From Udeniomyces pyricola (Eukaryota > Basidiomycota > Tremellomycetes > Cystofilobasidiales > Mrakiaceae), in NCBI GenBank assembly GCA_039545295.1, contig BCIK01000023.1, positions 124,001-188,000 on the forward strand: 64,000 nucleotides of DNA. Reading direction: 5' to 3'. The position numbers and the translations under genes were made by a program. This document shows positions 49,073 to 61,900 of the stretch, piece by piece; position 1 is the first letter of the stretch, and every line of letters starts with the position of its first letter. Below the pieces are notes generated by a model. The model saw only the letters and a list, made by a program, of their open reading frames with translations, was not told the origin of the DNA and ran no database searches.

Positions 49073-51077
49073 TTAGAAAGGGCACTTCTCAGCCTCGATC
49101 GTGCGATGGGTGAAGACCTTTTTACCATCCTCGGCCGTGCCGAACTCGCCGGCGATATGGCCGGTCGGCGCTTTGCTTCGGATAAGGTATTTGTAGCTGT
49201 TTTTTTGTTTGTTCGTTGGTTTGAAATTTCAGTTGGTGAAAGATGGAAAATGATGTAGGAGTGATGAGAACGGGGTCAGCCTAAGGGCATATTGTACGTA
49301 ATAAATCATGTTCTGAGAGCACAAACGAGGAGCAAGAAGAGGGAGAAAAAAAAAAAAAAAAAAAAAAAACGTACATGCATAGACCCTCGAGTCCAACCGG
49401 TCCCCTCGCATGAGTCTTACCTGTCGAGATGCCCACCTCCGTTCCAAACCCGTACCTGAATCCATCGCTGAACCGCGTGCTCGCGTTCCAGAACACGCCG
49501 GCCGAATCGCACCCTTTCATGAACGTGCTCGCAGCCGTCTCAGACTCCGTCACGATCGTCTCGGTATGACCGGAACCATGCTCGTTGATGTGAGCTATCG
49601 CCTCATGAAGGGACGAGATGGATTTGACGGAGAGGTTAGGGGAGAGGTGCTCGGTGTAGTAGGTTTCGGAAGTGGAAGTCTGGAGCAGGGAAGTAAAGTC
49701 TGGGTTGGTAGTGAGAGTTGAAGGAAGAGCAGAGAAGGTAGAGGCATCGAGATGGAGTGTGATGGATTTCGAGAGGAGAGTCGAAGCGAGTTGAGGCCAC
49801 AGAGTCGAGAGGAGGGACGTGTGGACGAGAAGGGTCTCGAGGGCATTGCAAGCAGCCGGGTACCCGAGCTTGCAGACAAAAAGAAGATGCGCACAGGCGT
49901 CACAAATGGTCAGACTTGCACGTCATTTGATGGTCTAAATTCTAGAGGGAAACTCCTTCATCGTTCTTGCGAGCTTACCTTTCCATCCACAACGACCCTT
50001 TCCGCTTTGACCAACTCGGCCGACTCGTCCAAGAACGCATGACACACGCCGTCCGCATGACCCATGACGGTGATTTTTGTGTTCTCCTTGATGCCCTTGA
50101 CAAGCTCCTTGCCACCCCTCGGCATGACGAGGTCAATGTATCGGTCCTGGGCGAGAAGAGCGGAAATTTCGGAGCGGGTCGAGACGGTTTGGATGAAGGT
50201 TGGGGGGAAAGGCGTAGAGGCGAGGGCTTGGGAGATCAGCTGGGAAAGGAGGGTCGAGGTGTGGATAGATTCACGTCCAGGCTTGAGGATGGCGGCATTG
50301 CCTGGGATAGAGGGATGACGGCCCGAGTGGATACCGAGACGAGTGTACAGGTCAGGTCAGAAGCAGAGGCAAGGTCAGGGTTAGCATACGACATGACGTC
50401 GTCGGGCGCTTCGACTTGATTATTCATTGTGTCGCCTGGGCCATCACTTGGTGCTCTACCCTAGTAAAACACTCCGAAAGCATCATGCAACACGACTTAC
50501 CACTCTTGAGAGCCAACGCAGCAATGTTGACTACAACCTCTGGTCGGGCCTCAAAGATGACGAGCAAGACGCCAATGGGGCACGTCACGCGATAGAGATC
50601 GAGTTCATCATCGAGTTCCTTGGCGTACGTCACACGATCTGTTGGGCAAGGAAGGGCAATGACGTCCGTGATACCCTGGAGGAGAGCAGCAAACTTGGAA
50701 GGCGACTGAAGAGACAGTCGGGAGAAGAGCGAGGAGGACAGCTTGCCGGATTCCACAAGAGGTTTGGCGGCCTGGTTTAGAGAGGCAAAACGTGATGATT
50801 GAGTGCCATGAATGTTAGATTAGAACGTGGGTTGTCTTACTCATGATGACATCAGGGCCGTGCCAACGTGTGATTTTAAAAGAGACGGTCTACGCACATC
50901 GAGATCTTTCTGGTTAGCCTCGAGGACGGCGTCTCGGTTCTGCTCGAGCAAAGCACGGATCCGTTCGAGCGCGAGATCGCGTTCACTCGAGTCGATGAGC
51001 TGAGAAGCTTCGTAAGCGGACCGAGCTGATTTGGCGACAGTCTCGGCTGACGGAGGTGTAGTAGCAGAGGTAGACAT
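49073..51077 (-). CDS. PRO2: Gamma-glutamyl phosphate reductase (proline biosynthesis)
   Basis: This enzyme reduces gamma-glutamyl phosphate to glutamate-5-semialdehyde with NADPH, the second step of proline synthesis from glutamate. Five exons join in phase: 50898-51077, 50501-50771, 49979-50301, 49375-49868 and 49073-49196, giving 463 residues, the normal length. Landmarks are AALLQGITDVIALPCPTDRV, RVTCPIGVLLVIFEARPEV, ALALKSGNAAILKPGRES, LVMPRGGKELVKGIKENT, HADGVCHAFLDES, the catalytic cysteine in GYPAACNALETLLVH, HINEHGSGHTETIVTE and GFGTEVGISTGKTHARGPVG. The end has APTGHIAGEFGTAEDGKKVF. In the last intron the donor is followed at once by a T24 run (sense strand). PRO2 lies head to head with the OTU-protease gene. 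Confidence 0.96.
49346..49369. repeat. A24 homopolymer directly at the donor of PRO2 intron 4
   Basis: On the sense strand the intron begins GTACG followed by 24 T. A polypyrimidine run at the 5' end of an intron is unusual. Confidence 0.9.
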
Positions 51078-51572
51078 GGGGCTGGGTTGACGAGCAGAAG
51101 CAAAGGGAGGTTGATTGTCGGAGGGGAAGCCGACGTGGCCAAATGTCCAGGAGAGCAAGTCATCATGATATGAGGATGGTTATGTGGTGACTGAGGTCGA
51201 CTTTGAATTGACGAATAATTGAGAAATAAACGTTGGGTAAATGTTATATGTATACATGTATGTTTGAACAGACTATTCGTCAATCTTCGCACAAATCAGC
51301 GCATTTACATGTGGGCAATTTATTCTGTATATATTCGAACCGATTACAATACATAACATCTCTGCCTTGCTCGCTCGGCTTGGCTGACCAATCGAAAAGG
51401 CCGACCAGGTCAGAAATCACGCACAACTTGTTTGTCCTTTCAGCTGCCTTCCTTCCGACATCATCATCATCCCCTCGCATTCCTTCCACCACACGCGCAG
51501 GACACCCCATCATCCACCAACACCCCACACCAACACCAACACCCTTCCCAGCCCCCGCCTCCCTCCCCAAAA
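51078..51572. promoter_or_regulatory. Bidirectional promoter region, PRO2 / OTU protease
   Basis: A head-to-head spacer of about 0.5 kb. The OTU side (about 51440-51572) is rich in CA/CC, a typical leader. No factor site is assigned. Confidence 0.45.
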
Positions 51573-53610
51573 ATGGGCAAAAAGTCATCAGCCCTCAAAG
51601 CCAAAGCCAAAGAGATCTTCTCTCCTTCTTCCCCCAGCGCACCCACGCCCATCTCCCACACACCCTCCGATATCCCACCGCTCCCGCCAGCCTCTGTCTC
51701 GGCCCCTTCGACCAACGGCCTGATCGAGGAGACCGACGAGGAACGAGCCGAGCGGGAGCAAGAAGAAGAAGACCTCAGACTCTTCAGGGAGGAAGAGGAA
51801 CGAGCCGATGTTGAGCGACGAGCTCAGGTAGAGCGCGATAGGATCGCCAAGGAAGACGCCGCCGCGGGGGTCGAGGGAGGCAAGAAGAAGAGTAGTAAAG
51901 ACCGGTTCAAGGAGAGAGAGGTCAGTTCTTGGTGTTCCTAACGTTCGTTGTCACATTGGGAGAGAAGCATCCATCAGAGTCGCCTTATCGGCCCGGTAGA
52001 AAGGTGGCTACTATCATCACCATAAGGGAAGCATGGACAAGACTCCCGAGCTTGTTGGAATCCCACGCATAATTTGCCATGTTCCTCAAGGATTATCTAT
52101 CTAACATCATTGACCAAATTCCAAGGACTCATCAACTGCTGTACAAGTATGACCTGGGAATAGCACAACGGACAACCTGACTCAGCCCTTATCTTTCGTA
52201 TTTCCTCCAACTCCCATTACTGCGCCCATCCTTCATCCACCTTGTCTCTCCATACGTCCTTGCTCGACCAACTTTATTCATCTTGACCAGGAACGCAAAA
52301 AAGCTGCCATTCTTGCCGCTGCCCCACCACCTGACGAAGCCGCCGACGCGAGGATCATTGCTGAAAAAGAAGCCGAGCGCCTTTCGTTGGCCACCACGTG
52401 TGACGCCCTTGGTCGCGTAGTTCACGAGGTTGGTCGTCTTCATCTATATCTCCTTCTTGGAGGTGGCTTCAAGGCCAAGAGCCGAGTGGTGAAGGTGTAT
52501 GAGAGTGGCGAAACCAGCTGCAGGCCGGATATCGCGAACCCCCCCCCCCCCCTTTCCCTTCATCCCTTCACTTTTAGCTTCTAGTCATTGATGACTTCAG
52601 ACATCTTGAGACACCCTTTCTGACGGATTGAACATGTTTGCCTAATTTCCTACAGATCAGTCCCGATGGTCATTGCCTCTACTCTGCCATCGCTGACCAA
52701 TTGACACTCCTTCAAATCATCGAGCCTACCCTTGTACGCCTTGCCTTGCTGCTCCTCTTGTATCCCTTCTCGCGCACCCTCGCATTCGCCCAAGATACTC
52801 ATTCCAGTCCTTCCTTTCTTGTCAACTTTCCCCTTGGGGTCTCATCTTTTTATGTATTTTTTGTTATTCAGAACAATTACCACACGACCCGAAACGCTGC
52901 TGCCGATTATATCACCTCCCACGCCGATGATTTCCTGCCTTTCCTGCCTTCCGTCCAAGGCGAAGACGGCGCCGGCGCAGAGAACGACGGCATGATGACG
53001 CTCGACCAGCTGGCAGAGTACACGCGGTTAATCAAGGAGAGTGGCGAATGGGGAGGCGAACCTGAGGTCAGTCTTTCTCGGGATCCCTGTTCATCATGTC
53101 TGTTGTACGAGCTCAATTCTTGTCGTCGTTATTTGTTTTTTTTTTGTCTTTGATCGTGTTTCGTAGATTCTTGCCCTGTCCAAAGCCTTCAACGTTCCCA
53201 TCCATGTCGTTCAACATGGTCCCCCAAACATCGTTGTTCACTCCCCCGACCCAGAAGCGCCTGGGCAGCTATCGCCAGCCGACGCCAAAGACATCGTCGC
53301 CGTTCGCATCACGTATCATACGAGGTAACGTCTATCTCTATCTTTTTCTGCTTTTGCACATGATCGGAGCATCTCACTGACGTTTGTCCATGTTCAATCT
53401 TTTCCCTTCTATCCTCCCTCATGATTCTTTCCTCTTTCTTTTCCCCTCCCTCCTCCTCTTGACATCGCTCACTAACCCCAAAAACGCACAAATATACACA
53501 CGTACGAATGAAACAGAATGTACGGCCTCGGCGCGCATTACAACTCCCTTCGGACACCCGCTCAGGATAACCATCCTTCTAATATGCTCCAGCATGCCAT
53601 CACGAGTTAA
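51573..53610 (+). CDS. OTUD6-like OTU-domain deubiquitinase
   Basis: OTU cysteine proteases cleave ubiquitin chains; the OTUD6/Otu2 subgroup is linked to translation and ribosomes. Six exons join in phase: 51573-51920, 52291-52428, 52656-52733, 52872-53066, 53167-53324 and 53517-53610, giving 336 residues. The N-terminal half is a charged coiled coil (ETDEERAEREQEEEDLRLFR) ending in KKSSKDRFKERE and ERKKAAIL. The OTU domain shows the active-site Asp/Cys motif in SPDGHCLYSAIADQL, then YHTTRNAAADYITSHADDF, EYTRLIKESGEWGGEPEILA, SKAFNVPIHVVQHG and the catalytic-His motif YGLGAHYNS. PDGHC instead of PDGNC is usual for the OTUD6 group. The start ATG (MGKKSS) follows a long leader and precedes the conserved coil. 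Confidence 0.92.
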
Positions 53611-55358
53611 AAAGAAAGAACAGAAAAAAAAATAAAAGCAAAAACAACACGATCATCTCAACGGAAGCCGAACGAGAACGTAAACACGACAGGACCAGTT
53701 CTTTCCTCCCCCCTCTCCCCCCCCCTTTTCCTTCCTTTCCTTCTCAACAATCCTCTCGTCTCATCTTCTTGCGCTCATCTCTTCTTCTTTTAACTCCATT
53801 AACCCCATTTTTGTGTCCTCTTCTCCGTCTTGTTCTCGCTCTTGTATGTCTGTCAATCTCGTCCCCCCCCCCCCTTCCCTCCTCTCCTCTCCTCCTTCCT
53901 CCTCCTTTCCCATGTCCCTTACGACTTTCACTGCCCAGCCTACTTTCTTCCTTATCCCTTCTTCTTTCCTTTCCACTCAACTTGCCCCGCGATACTCTAA
54001 TCGCTACCCCTCCCATTTCGATCTCGTTTCGTCACCATCAGCAATGTCAACCCCTAAGCCTACCCTTACCTATCTATGGAACTTGCAATCTACTTATCAT
54101 AATAACCCAGTATGATTACCGGGGTGAAACGAGTTTTTGACCCCTTCATATCGCTAGCTAGCTAGCTTTGTTAAGACAGGTTCTTCGGGGGGGGGGGGGG
54201 TTGAAAAAGCTTATCGTATATATATCAAGAGCTCGAGACGCATGCAGACGTCGTGGTTTCATGTTTCATACATGCATCATATATATGTCGACCTGAGAGA
54301 TCTAAAGTGCTCGTGCTGCTTAAATCGGTTGGTCGACATGATGTCAACTCCGCGGGTCAATCACGGGGGACGTGATGGTTCGTGATCGGCGGCGGAGATA
54401 GACTGAGCGTACGTACTCGAGTACTATCATCAGTATATATATATATATACTGATAATGACATTCCGTCTTATATAGGAAGTAGGATGACCATCCATGTCT
54501 CAGATTCTCCCTTTGATATCTATATTCCCTCACCTCATCTTGGGCTCCCAGCCTTTGTCCACAGAAACAGAAAGGACAGAAGAAGAAGAAGCAACTCCAT
54601 ACGAAAAAACAAAAGAACAGGCGAAGAAGGAAAAAAAAGGACAAGAAGAGAAGAAAGAAAGCGAAACGGAAACGAGAACGAAATAAAGGCACGACAGGAG
54701 TACAACGCAAGTGAGAGATGTCGACAGAAAAAAAACCCCCAGAGAAAAACAAGAAATATTATCGTTAGAGGACGACGATGATGACGGCGAAGCTAGAAGT
54801 CAAGGGGGCCGAATTGGAGGGTCCGGCCGTCGAAGGGGTTTAGGCTTGATGGGACGCTGTCGGGGTAAACGGAAGGGATTGAGGATTGGTGTACTTGTGT
54901 ATATGTGAAAGATGGGATTCGGAGGCTGGTTCGCTGAATTACTCGAAGATTCAGCCTGCAGGAGGGGTTGATGACAACGAAGGACGAGTAGAAATGTTTT
55001 AGGGGCAAGTTGGAAGTATATCGTGGGAAGTGGCCAGTCATATCCAACTAGCTATAGCAATGTCTGGTGGTTAGGGGCCCATAAAGCACTGTCGCGTAGG
55101 AGAGGATGAAGAGGAAGGGGGAAAAACGGGTGGTTTCGGTGAACGAGATGCTTATTGCAGGGATGATATGGGAAGTCTTAGCGACAAGAGGAGAGGCAGA
55201 CAGCGTAAGGAAACAACAGAAGAATGGGTTTGGAAAGCAGACGAAGCAAACTAAGGAGCTCAGAAAGGAAGCGAAGCAAGTGGGCATCGCAAAAGGGGTG
55301 AAAGTGAGTGTGACCCAAAGGTATCTCTCTCTTCCCTGACGAGCGAGACACGGCCCCG
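53611..55358. other. Convergent 3' region, OTU protease / ClpX
   Basis: This is the longest gene-free stretch, about 1.75 kb. C-runs at about 53718-53730 and 53865-53876, a G-run at about 54188-54200, TA runs at 54434-54450, and A-rich low complexity at 54590-54750 are present. Frames of 80-130 codons here show no domain. I see nothing that supports a gene, though a non-coding RNA cannot be ruled out. Confidence 0.45.
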
Positions 55359-58300
55359 TTACGGGAATCCTCCACCCAGAGAAGATCCCGTTGTTGACGA
55401 TGACAGTCCCGCTCCCACTTCTACCCCACTCACGTCCTCCTGTTTTCTACTTTCTTCTCTCTTTCCATCTTTCTCCGCCTTTTGCCTCCAACACCGCTCA
55501 TCCTCGTCCCTGAGACCCTCCATGACACTCGTTTGGCCGCGCGTGAAATAGAGTAGAGGGTTCCGAATGGGGTCAAGAACCGTCCCAGACGTCAGGAGCA
55601 CGTGTTTGATGGAGGAACAAGGCACAGTGTAGTGGGCGTTGGATAGCAGACGTTCCTGAAGTAAAAAATACAAGGTTAAACAGTAAGAGAGATGTGCATA
55701 TGATGATATGTAAGCAGAGCTTTCACTTCGCGTCCTGATGAACGTTGGCATCGAGACACAGTCCGTGAACTCAAACTCCCTCTGTGCTCTGCAGAAACAG
55801 AATAAGAGCCGAAAAAAAAAAAAGAAGAAAAAAANAAAAAACAAAAAAAAAAACAAAAAAAAACATGATTTGACTGGCATTCACGACTGACCATATGTCC
55901 CATCAATCCTCTGGCTCCCGTCTTGCTCTTGACCGCAACCGAGGAAATGGCTTCGAGTGCCGCGCGGGTGATAGTGAGTTCTGCACCATGCTTCCTCATG
56001 AGGAGTCGATGTTGCTTGACTATCGCATTCTGGGGTTCTGTCAGGACCCGAAGGAGGTCATGCTGAGATAGCGGGTGAAGGCGGGCAAGGACGGGAAGAC
56101 GACCAATGAATTCGGGAATGACTGGAAAAGCAGACACAACATGATGAAGAAGATCATTCAACGAGAGATAGGGAAGAGGAGTGAAAAGGCGTCAGACACA
56201 TGAGTGGTATGATAGCGGGACCCCAGAGCCACCACACTCACATCCAAATTCCTCCAGATCTTCCACTTCCAACTTTTCCAACGCTCCCAGACTTCTCGTC
56301 TCTCCCCAATCGCTACCCACGCTCCCGCCAATACCTCCACCGGATTCTCCTCTGTTTTCGCGGTCGATCTCGGATTGCGTCTGGGGCAGATCGGCGTTGA
56401 AGCCGATGCCGGACTTGTTAGTCCGGCGACGAACGATCTTGTCGAGTCCAACAAAGGCACCACACATGAGGAAGAGCTGGCTCAGAGGAGGAATACATGA
56501 AGACGATAGATGGAAGATTAGCATCGTGGAGTGGACTGGCAGGTACGGTTGAGGAGAACTGGGAGCGTGGAATGTACGATGTTGGTCGTGTCGATGTTAT
56601 AAGTCTGTTCTTCTACTCGATCCAAGGGACCAGTCAGGAGATCACAGGCCAGGGAAAGAAGGAAGCATAGAGTAAGTACCAGAGAAATCCACGGTCGTCA
56701 GCCCGTTCAATAGAGTTAGGGACGAACTCGGACTGCTCATCATAGCCTTTCTGCTTCTCGATCCCAAAGGTCGAATCATATCCGAAGTTGAGGAAGTCTC
56801 AGGTGGAGGTCCTCCAGGCACTTTGATAGTAACCGTTGAGCCTTCAAGTAACCTAAGGAGAGCTGCAAAATAGGCTCACGTTTCCGTCAGCGTCATCGCT
56901 AGGTGAAGCAAGACTCGATGATCAACGAAACACGACAAGGATTAAAGTTGGGACGAAAGCGAAGCTACCTTGTTGGACTCCCTCGCCTGAGACGTCCTTT
57001 GTCACATCCGACGCTGATCGACGGGCCAACTTGTCAACTTCATCAATGACAACAATCCCGACTGAAGCCAAGGCAGGATCCTGACCGGCGGCCGTGAACA
57101 GTCGATGAATGCACACGTCGACGTCGTCTCCTACGTCTGAGATGGCGTTAGTTGTTGTACCCAGTCCCACAGCAGTCAGTGTCGATACTCATACACAGCT
57201 AGTTGATGACTATTGCTTCTTTCACAGACTCACACCCTGCCTGCGTTAAAGACGTGGCGTCAACAAAACAGATAGGCACGCCCAGATGGCCTGAGGTACA
57301 TAAAAGCGTCCACGAGTCAGCGCGTTGTTCATCTGGAGGAGTCCAGCACGATGGACAGATACGAAGCGACGCGACTAACCCGCCAGTGTTCTCAAAAGAT
57401 GAGTCTTGCCTGTTCCCGTCGGACCAAGCATAAGGACATTACTCTTGGAGAAGATGATTCGCTCATCATCGTCTAGTGAGGTGGCAGACGATTGACGGAG
57501 AGAGGACCGAAGCTGCTCATAGTTCGGCGGGGAGGAAGCCGAGCTGTACCCAGAGGATGAGGGAGTAAAACTGGTATTGCTGAACGTCGCAGAGTTGGGT
57601 CCAGGAAGCTGGTTGGGAAGGCGTATTCCTGTGCAGTCCAACCAGAAATCAATCCAAATGTGACAGGAGGATAGGATGAATGAGTACGGAGGGACAAGGG
57701 ATGAGGATCTAGGCGCTCGGCGCTCGGCTTCCACCGACGAGATGAACCGATGAACCACTCGACGCACTTCGCTTCCTGCCTTTGTCCATCGCATCTAGGC
57801 TGAGAGGAGCCGATGAACCCCCAGCACCCGTGGCCCCTTCCGTCACATTGATGGTCGATCCAGAGCTTTCACCTCCCCCGCTTATCGATGATGTGGAGCT
57901 TGAGTCAGTTTCTTGCCGCCTGAGAACGTCGGCCTCGTAGGCTTCGAGCTGACGCTCACGTTCCTCCGCGGCGAGGACGGTCAGGTTGTGCTTGACTTTG
58001 GTGTAGTGGTTTGGGATGGCGGTAGCTAAGAGTCGTTTTGTCAAGACATAGCAGGTAAGCCACCGTGAAAGTATGTGAGACACGAGAAGAACAAGGAGGA
58101 AACGAGTAGTAGGGTACATGCGGGGAGATCCGCGGTTCTGAACTCCATCCCCTTCCCCCCTCAACTAAGAAGGGTAGGCACGTTAGGACCTCTCGATCAC
58201 AACCACTCACCCAAGATCTTCTTGGCCTGATGTTGACCGATAACGTGTTGATCTAGCATTGCGTGAAGCTAGATGTGTATGGTCGACATCATCGAGAGAG

Positions 58301-58680
58301 TTATACGATCGTATGAGGGATCAGGGCCAGGGGCGCGTTTCCGGAAACGAAGCCGAAGGGTAGTCAAGAAGGATAGGGAGGGGAGGAGGGGGTGGACCGA
58401 CGATAGTCAGTATGGTCTTCAACTTCCATCACTTCAGAAGCACCAATGAAACTGAGCTGATCATTCAGTCAAATAGGTATGATCGATCTACCTCGCGCGA
58501 GTTGGTTTCATTCCTCCACCAGCCGAGAGGCCCTTCGTCTTCCTCCTCAAGAGGCGCATCGGCGTCAGGTGTCCGTCGGGCAAAGGCGGTCGCGGCTCGT
58601 CTTGCTTGTGGGCGAGTGAGAAACTGAGGAGTGAGAAGGGGGGTACGACGGAGGGGGATCGAGCGAGTGAGGTAGAGCAT
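55359..58680 (-). CDS. Mitochondrial ClpX-type AAA+ unfoldase (Mcx1-like)
   Basis: ClpX is a hexameric ATP-driven unfoldase in the mitochondrial matrix; in yeast Mcx1 helps haem synthesis, and in other organisms ClpX feeds the ClpP protease. The N terminus is a likely targeting peptide (MLYLTRSIPLRRTPLLTPQF, Arg-rich, no acidic residue). Then come LHAMLDQHVIGQHQAKKIL, AIPNHYTKVKHN, a Ser/Gly-rich loop, Walker A (MLGPTGTGKTHLLRTLA), CFVDATSLTQAGYVGDDVD, Walker B (GIVVIDEVDKLARR) and SGEGVQQ. These are followed by KVPGG, FLMCGAFVGLDKIVRRRTN, FGC, VIPEFIGRLPVLARLHPLS, LTEPQNAIVKQH, KTGARGL and the C-terminal VLLTSGTVLD. The stop is at 55359-55361. The N-terminal C4 zinc domain of bacterial ClpX is absent, as in fungal relatives. 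About eleven exons are needed. Low-complexity inserts sit near both ends of the large AAA domain. An ambiguous base (55835) is intronic. Confidence 0.92.
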
Positions 58681-58910
58681 GAAGAGGCTTGGATGAGGAA
58701 GTAGAGGGGGGGGGGGNGGATGGTAAGGTACGGGTACGACTCGCGGGAGGAATGCCGTGATGTCGCCCTGCGCCGTAACTACTGCGTGACCAGGCCGGTA
58801 CGCGATAACTCAACTAGCAGAGATTGTTCGATTTTCTTCATTTTCTAATTTCATCTTTTCAGTCCATTCTAAATTCACATAGAACATTTCCGTCCATATG
58901 ATATATCTCA
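58681..58910. promoter_or_regulatory. ClpX upstream spacer with G-run
   Basis: The spacer between the PB1-ZZ gene stop and the ClpX start is only about 230 bp, both genes being on the minus strand. It contains a G-run with one ambiguous base (58708-58720), which is C on the gene's strand. It probably serves as ClpX promoter and PB1-ZZ 3' end together. Confidence 0.45.
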
Positions 58911-61900
58911 TCAGGATCGAGAGCGGGGTCGGTACAGCGGGGCCGATATGAGCGGTCGACAAGACGCCTCGGATAGGGCCGTGATTTCCCTACGCCATCG
59001 ACAATCAGCATCATCGTCATCAACAATGCAAATGGTTTGTGTTCAGCTAACCACGTCCGATGCAGAAAACACGTCTCAAACGATAACGACAGAAGAATGA
59101 AAGGGTATGATGGGGCTTACCTGAAAAGTTGCATATCGAGTTGAGATTTGAACGCTATAAAGACATGATCAGGCTCGTGCTTGACGGCATGGTGGCAAGT
59201 CGCGCAGAGGTCGAACGACTTGGAGCACGTCGCACATCGGTACCACTTGCCAGAGATGGGTGTCTGAGCAATGAGGGATAGAAAGAGCATACAGGTTAGG
59301 CAAATATTACTGGTAAGGTTGATGGGAAGATAGCAGTCGCGATGAAAGAGGTAGGGCGAAAGAGTTGAAGGGAAAAGGGGGGGGGGGGGGACGGATCAAG
59401 ACAACTTACAACGCAGAGATCACACAGAGTTGAAGAATGATACAGATACTCGAGATAGGCTGCACGAACAACCAGACACGACAATCAATGTCGGAAGAAG
59501 AATCCAGTAAGTCAGCCACCCCAGCAATCGAATACGTGAAATTCAAAGAACAACGTCCTACGCACCATCGCCCCTAGCAAGATCTCCTGGCTCCCATCCC
59601 CCATCAGACGGGTTACCCGATTGATCGAGAGGTAGGTCCGGATCTCGGGCCGTTCCAACAGGCACGAGATAGAGTACGGGAAGCAAAGGAGCTCTGGAGA
59701 CTAGCTCATAGTCGACAGGTCGATCAAGTTGGAGGAAGGCATGCATGGGGTTGTGAACGAGGTGAGAAATGGGTTCGCAGGAGGCACACTGAGTCGGAAG
59801 GATGTGGGACAAATAAGGATCAGAATGGTAACAAAAGATACGCCAGGATCTACTCCATGGGTACACGGAGCCGGATACGTACGAGGTTAAATTCTCCACC
59901 CGGGCTCGTAGGACAATTGACACATTCGAACCTCGGTCCGTTATGAATGATCGAGTGGCAACTCGAGCAGGGCACACCATGTCCTCGAGGGGGCGTCACA
60001 GGCTCGGTCCTATCGACAAGGTTGGATGAGGAGCCAGAGTGAAGAGACGACGGGGATGCTAAAGTCGATCCTCGAGGAAGGGGGTGAGAAGGTGCGGGGT
60101 TGGAAGATCGACCAAAAGTAAGGGTGGACCCAAGCGACCGACCGAGATCGCGGATGCGCGAGACGCTGCTGCTCGGACCCGCAATACTCGTCGCCGACGA
60201 CATGGTCGAACTGCTACTGGCAGGGTGCGTCTTGGACAGAAGACCTCCGAGCCGTGAGGACGACGATGTTACGGGCGGTGAACGATCAGCCATATCGGTG
60301 GTAGAGCGACGAGACGGCTGCGGGAGTGGTGGTAAAGGAGCCTCCAGACGATTCCCACTCGGTCGTCTTTCACCACTGTTCTGACCTTCCAAAGATGACC
60401 CAATTATCCTTGCTTCATTTCTGGGATGGCGATGCTCCTCGAGGGGCGATAACCCTGATTCAACAGCACCGACCCTCCTTCCTTCCCATCCTCCCCATCT
60501 CTCTCTCGCCCGCCGCGAAATTTCTTCCGTCTCTTCAGGTCCACGTGGAGAAGGAAGCTTGATCATGATGTGATTAGCTTGATGAGGGGACGAAGAGTGG
60601 AAAAGTGCAGTTGGAAGAAGTGATTCGCAAGCTTGACAGAGATCCCTAAACAAAACAAACCCAAACCAAACCAAATTAGGGGTCAAGGTGAGGAGGGATA
60701 CATTGACCGCGTTGGAGCCTGCAGCATGTCAGAAACACGGACCAGGAAGGACAGATTGCGCAGTGAAAACGTGGGCCGACGATACTTTGCAAGCAGCTAT
60801 GAGGGAACAATATCGCAGCAATTAGGATTTGAGCATCGTATTTTCTGTGACATCGAGGCGAAGGATGCTATGAACCTACTTGTGGCAGAATGCTCCCGGA
60901 TGCTCGGCAACTGTACAGCGATGATGCAGTACACGGGTCCACCGTCCATGATGTCAGCAAGTGGCCGGGCCAGTCAACCATGCAATCTTTCAAGTCTTTG
61001 ATGAGGTGGCAACAGTCAATCAACTTACGCTCGACTCCTTCCTCTAGATTATTGCTGACCACCGCCTGATGGGCAAGCTGATGCTGGCTAGGATCATCGA
61101 TCTGTTGTTGGGCTCGCCACGCAGTCGGGATCGAGAGGAAGGCGTGTATCGGATGGATTTCTTCGACCTTGAGGAAGCAGAACTTGCAAAGGTTGAACTC
61201 TCGACACGAAAGACCTAGAAGTAATTGAAACAGGCAAAACAAGGAGATCAGACCGGTTCGGAACACAAGATTCGAAAGGGAGGAAATGAGAACCCTACAC
61301 AAGGAAACTCACACTTGAATCGCTCCTCGTCGAGATTCTCGTTGCACGTCGAGCATCTCGGATCGTCCTCATACTCGACATCCCTCCATCTACCCTTCGT
61401 ATCGAGACTAACGTCCCAGAACATCTCACGAAAAGCGTGTCCGATCGAGGGTCCCTCCCCGTTGAGGTTGCCGTGAGGTCGGAATCGACGAAAGTGAGAG
61501 CGAGCGTGAGCGGTGCCGAGGGTCTCGATGCACGAAAGGCACAAGTTGAAGCCCACATTAGTCGAATGTGACGTCCCGAGGTTGTTCGAGGACTGTTGAG
61601 AGGTAGAGAAGGCCGAGGAAACGGGTCGAGAGGACGAGACGTGTTGTGTCGAGTCTGACGCATAGCCATCGTCGTCATTGTCGTCGTTGCTCGAGCGATG
61701 AGGATGGTGAGGGGCGTGTGGATGAGAATGGTGGCGATGACCGTGATGCGAATGAGGGTGGGCTCGGTGAGGGTCCGCATGATGCAACGGCCAGGAACCT
61801 GCCTGATGATGACTTGAAGAAGACGAGACGTTCGGAATGCACTATCGATACAAGTCCGATCCAATCAGCTTTTAATAGCAAAAAGAAAACTTTGAGAGCG

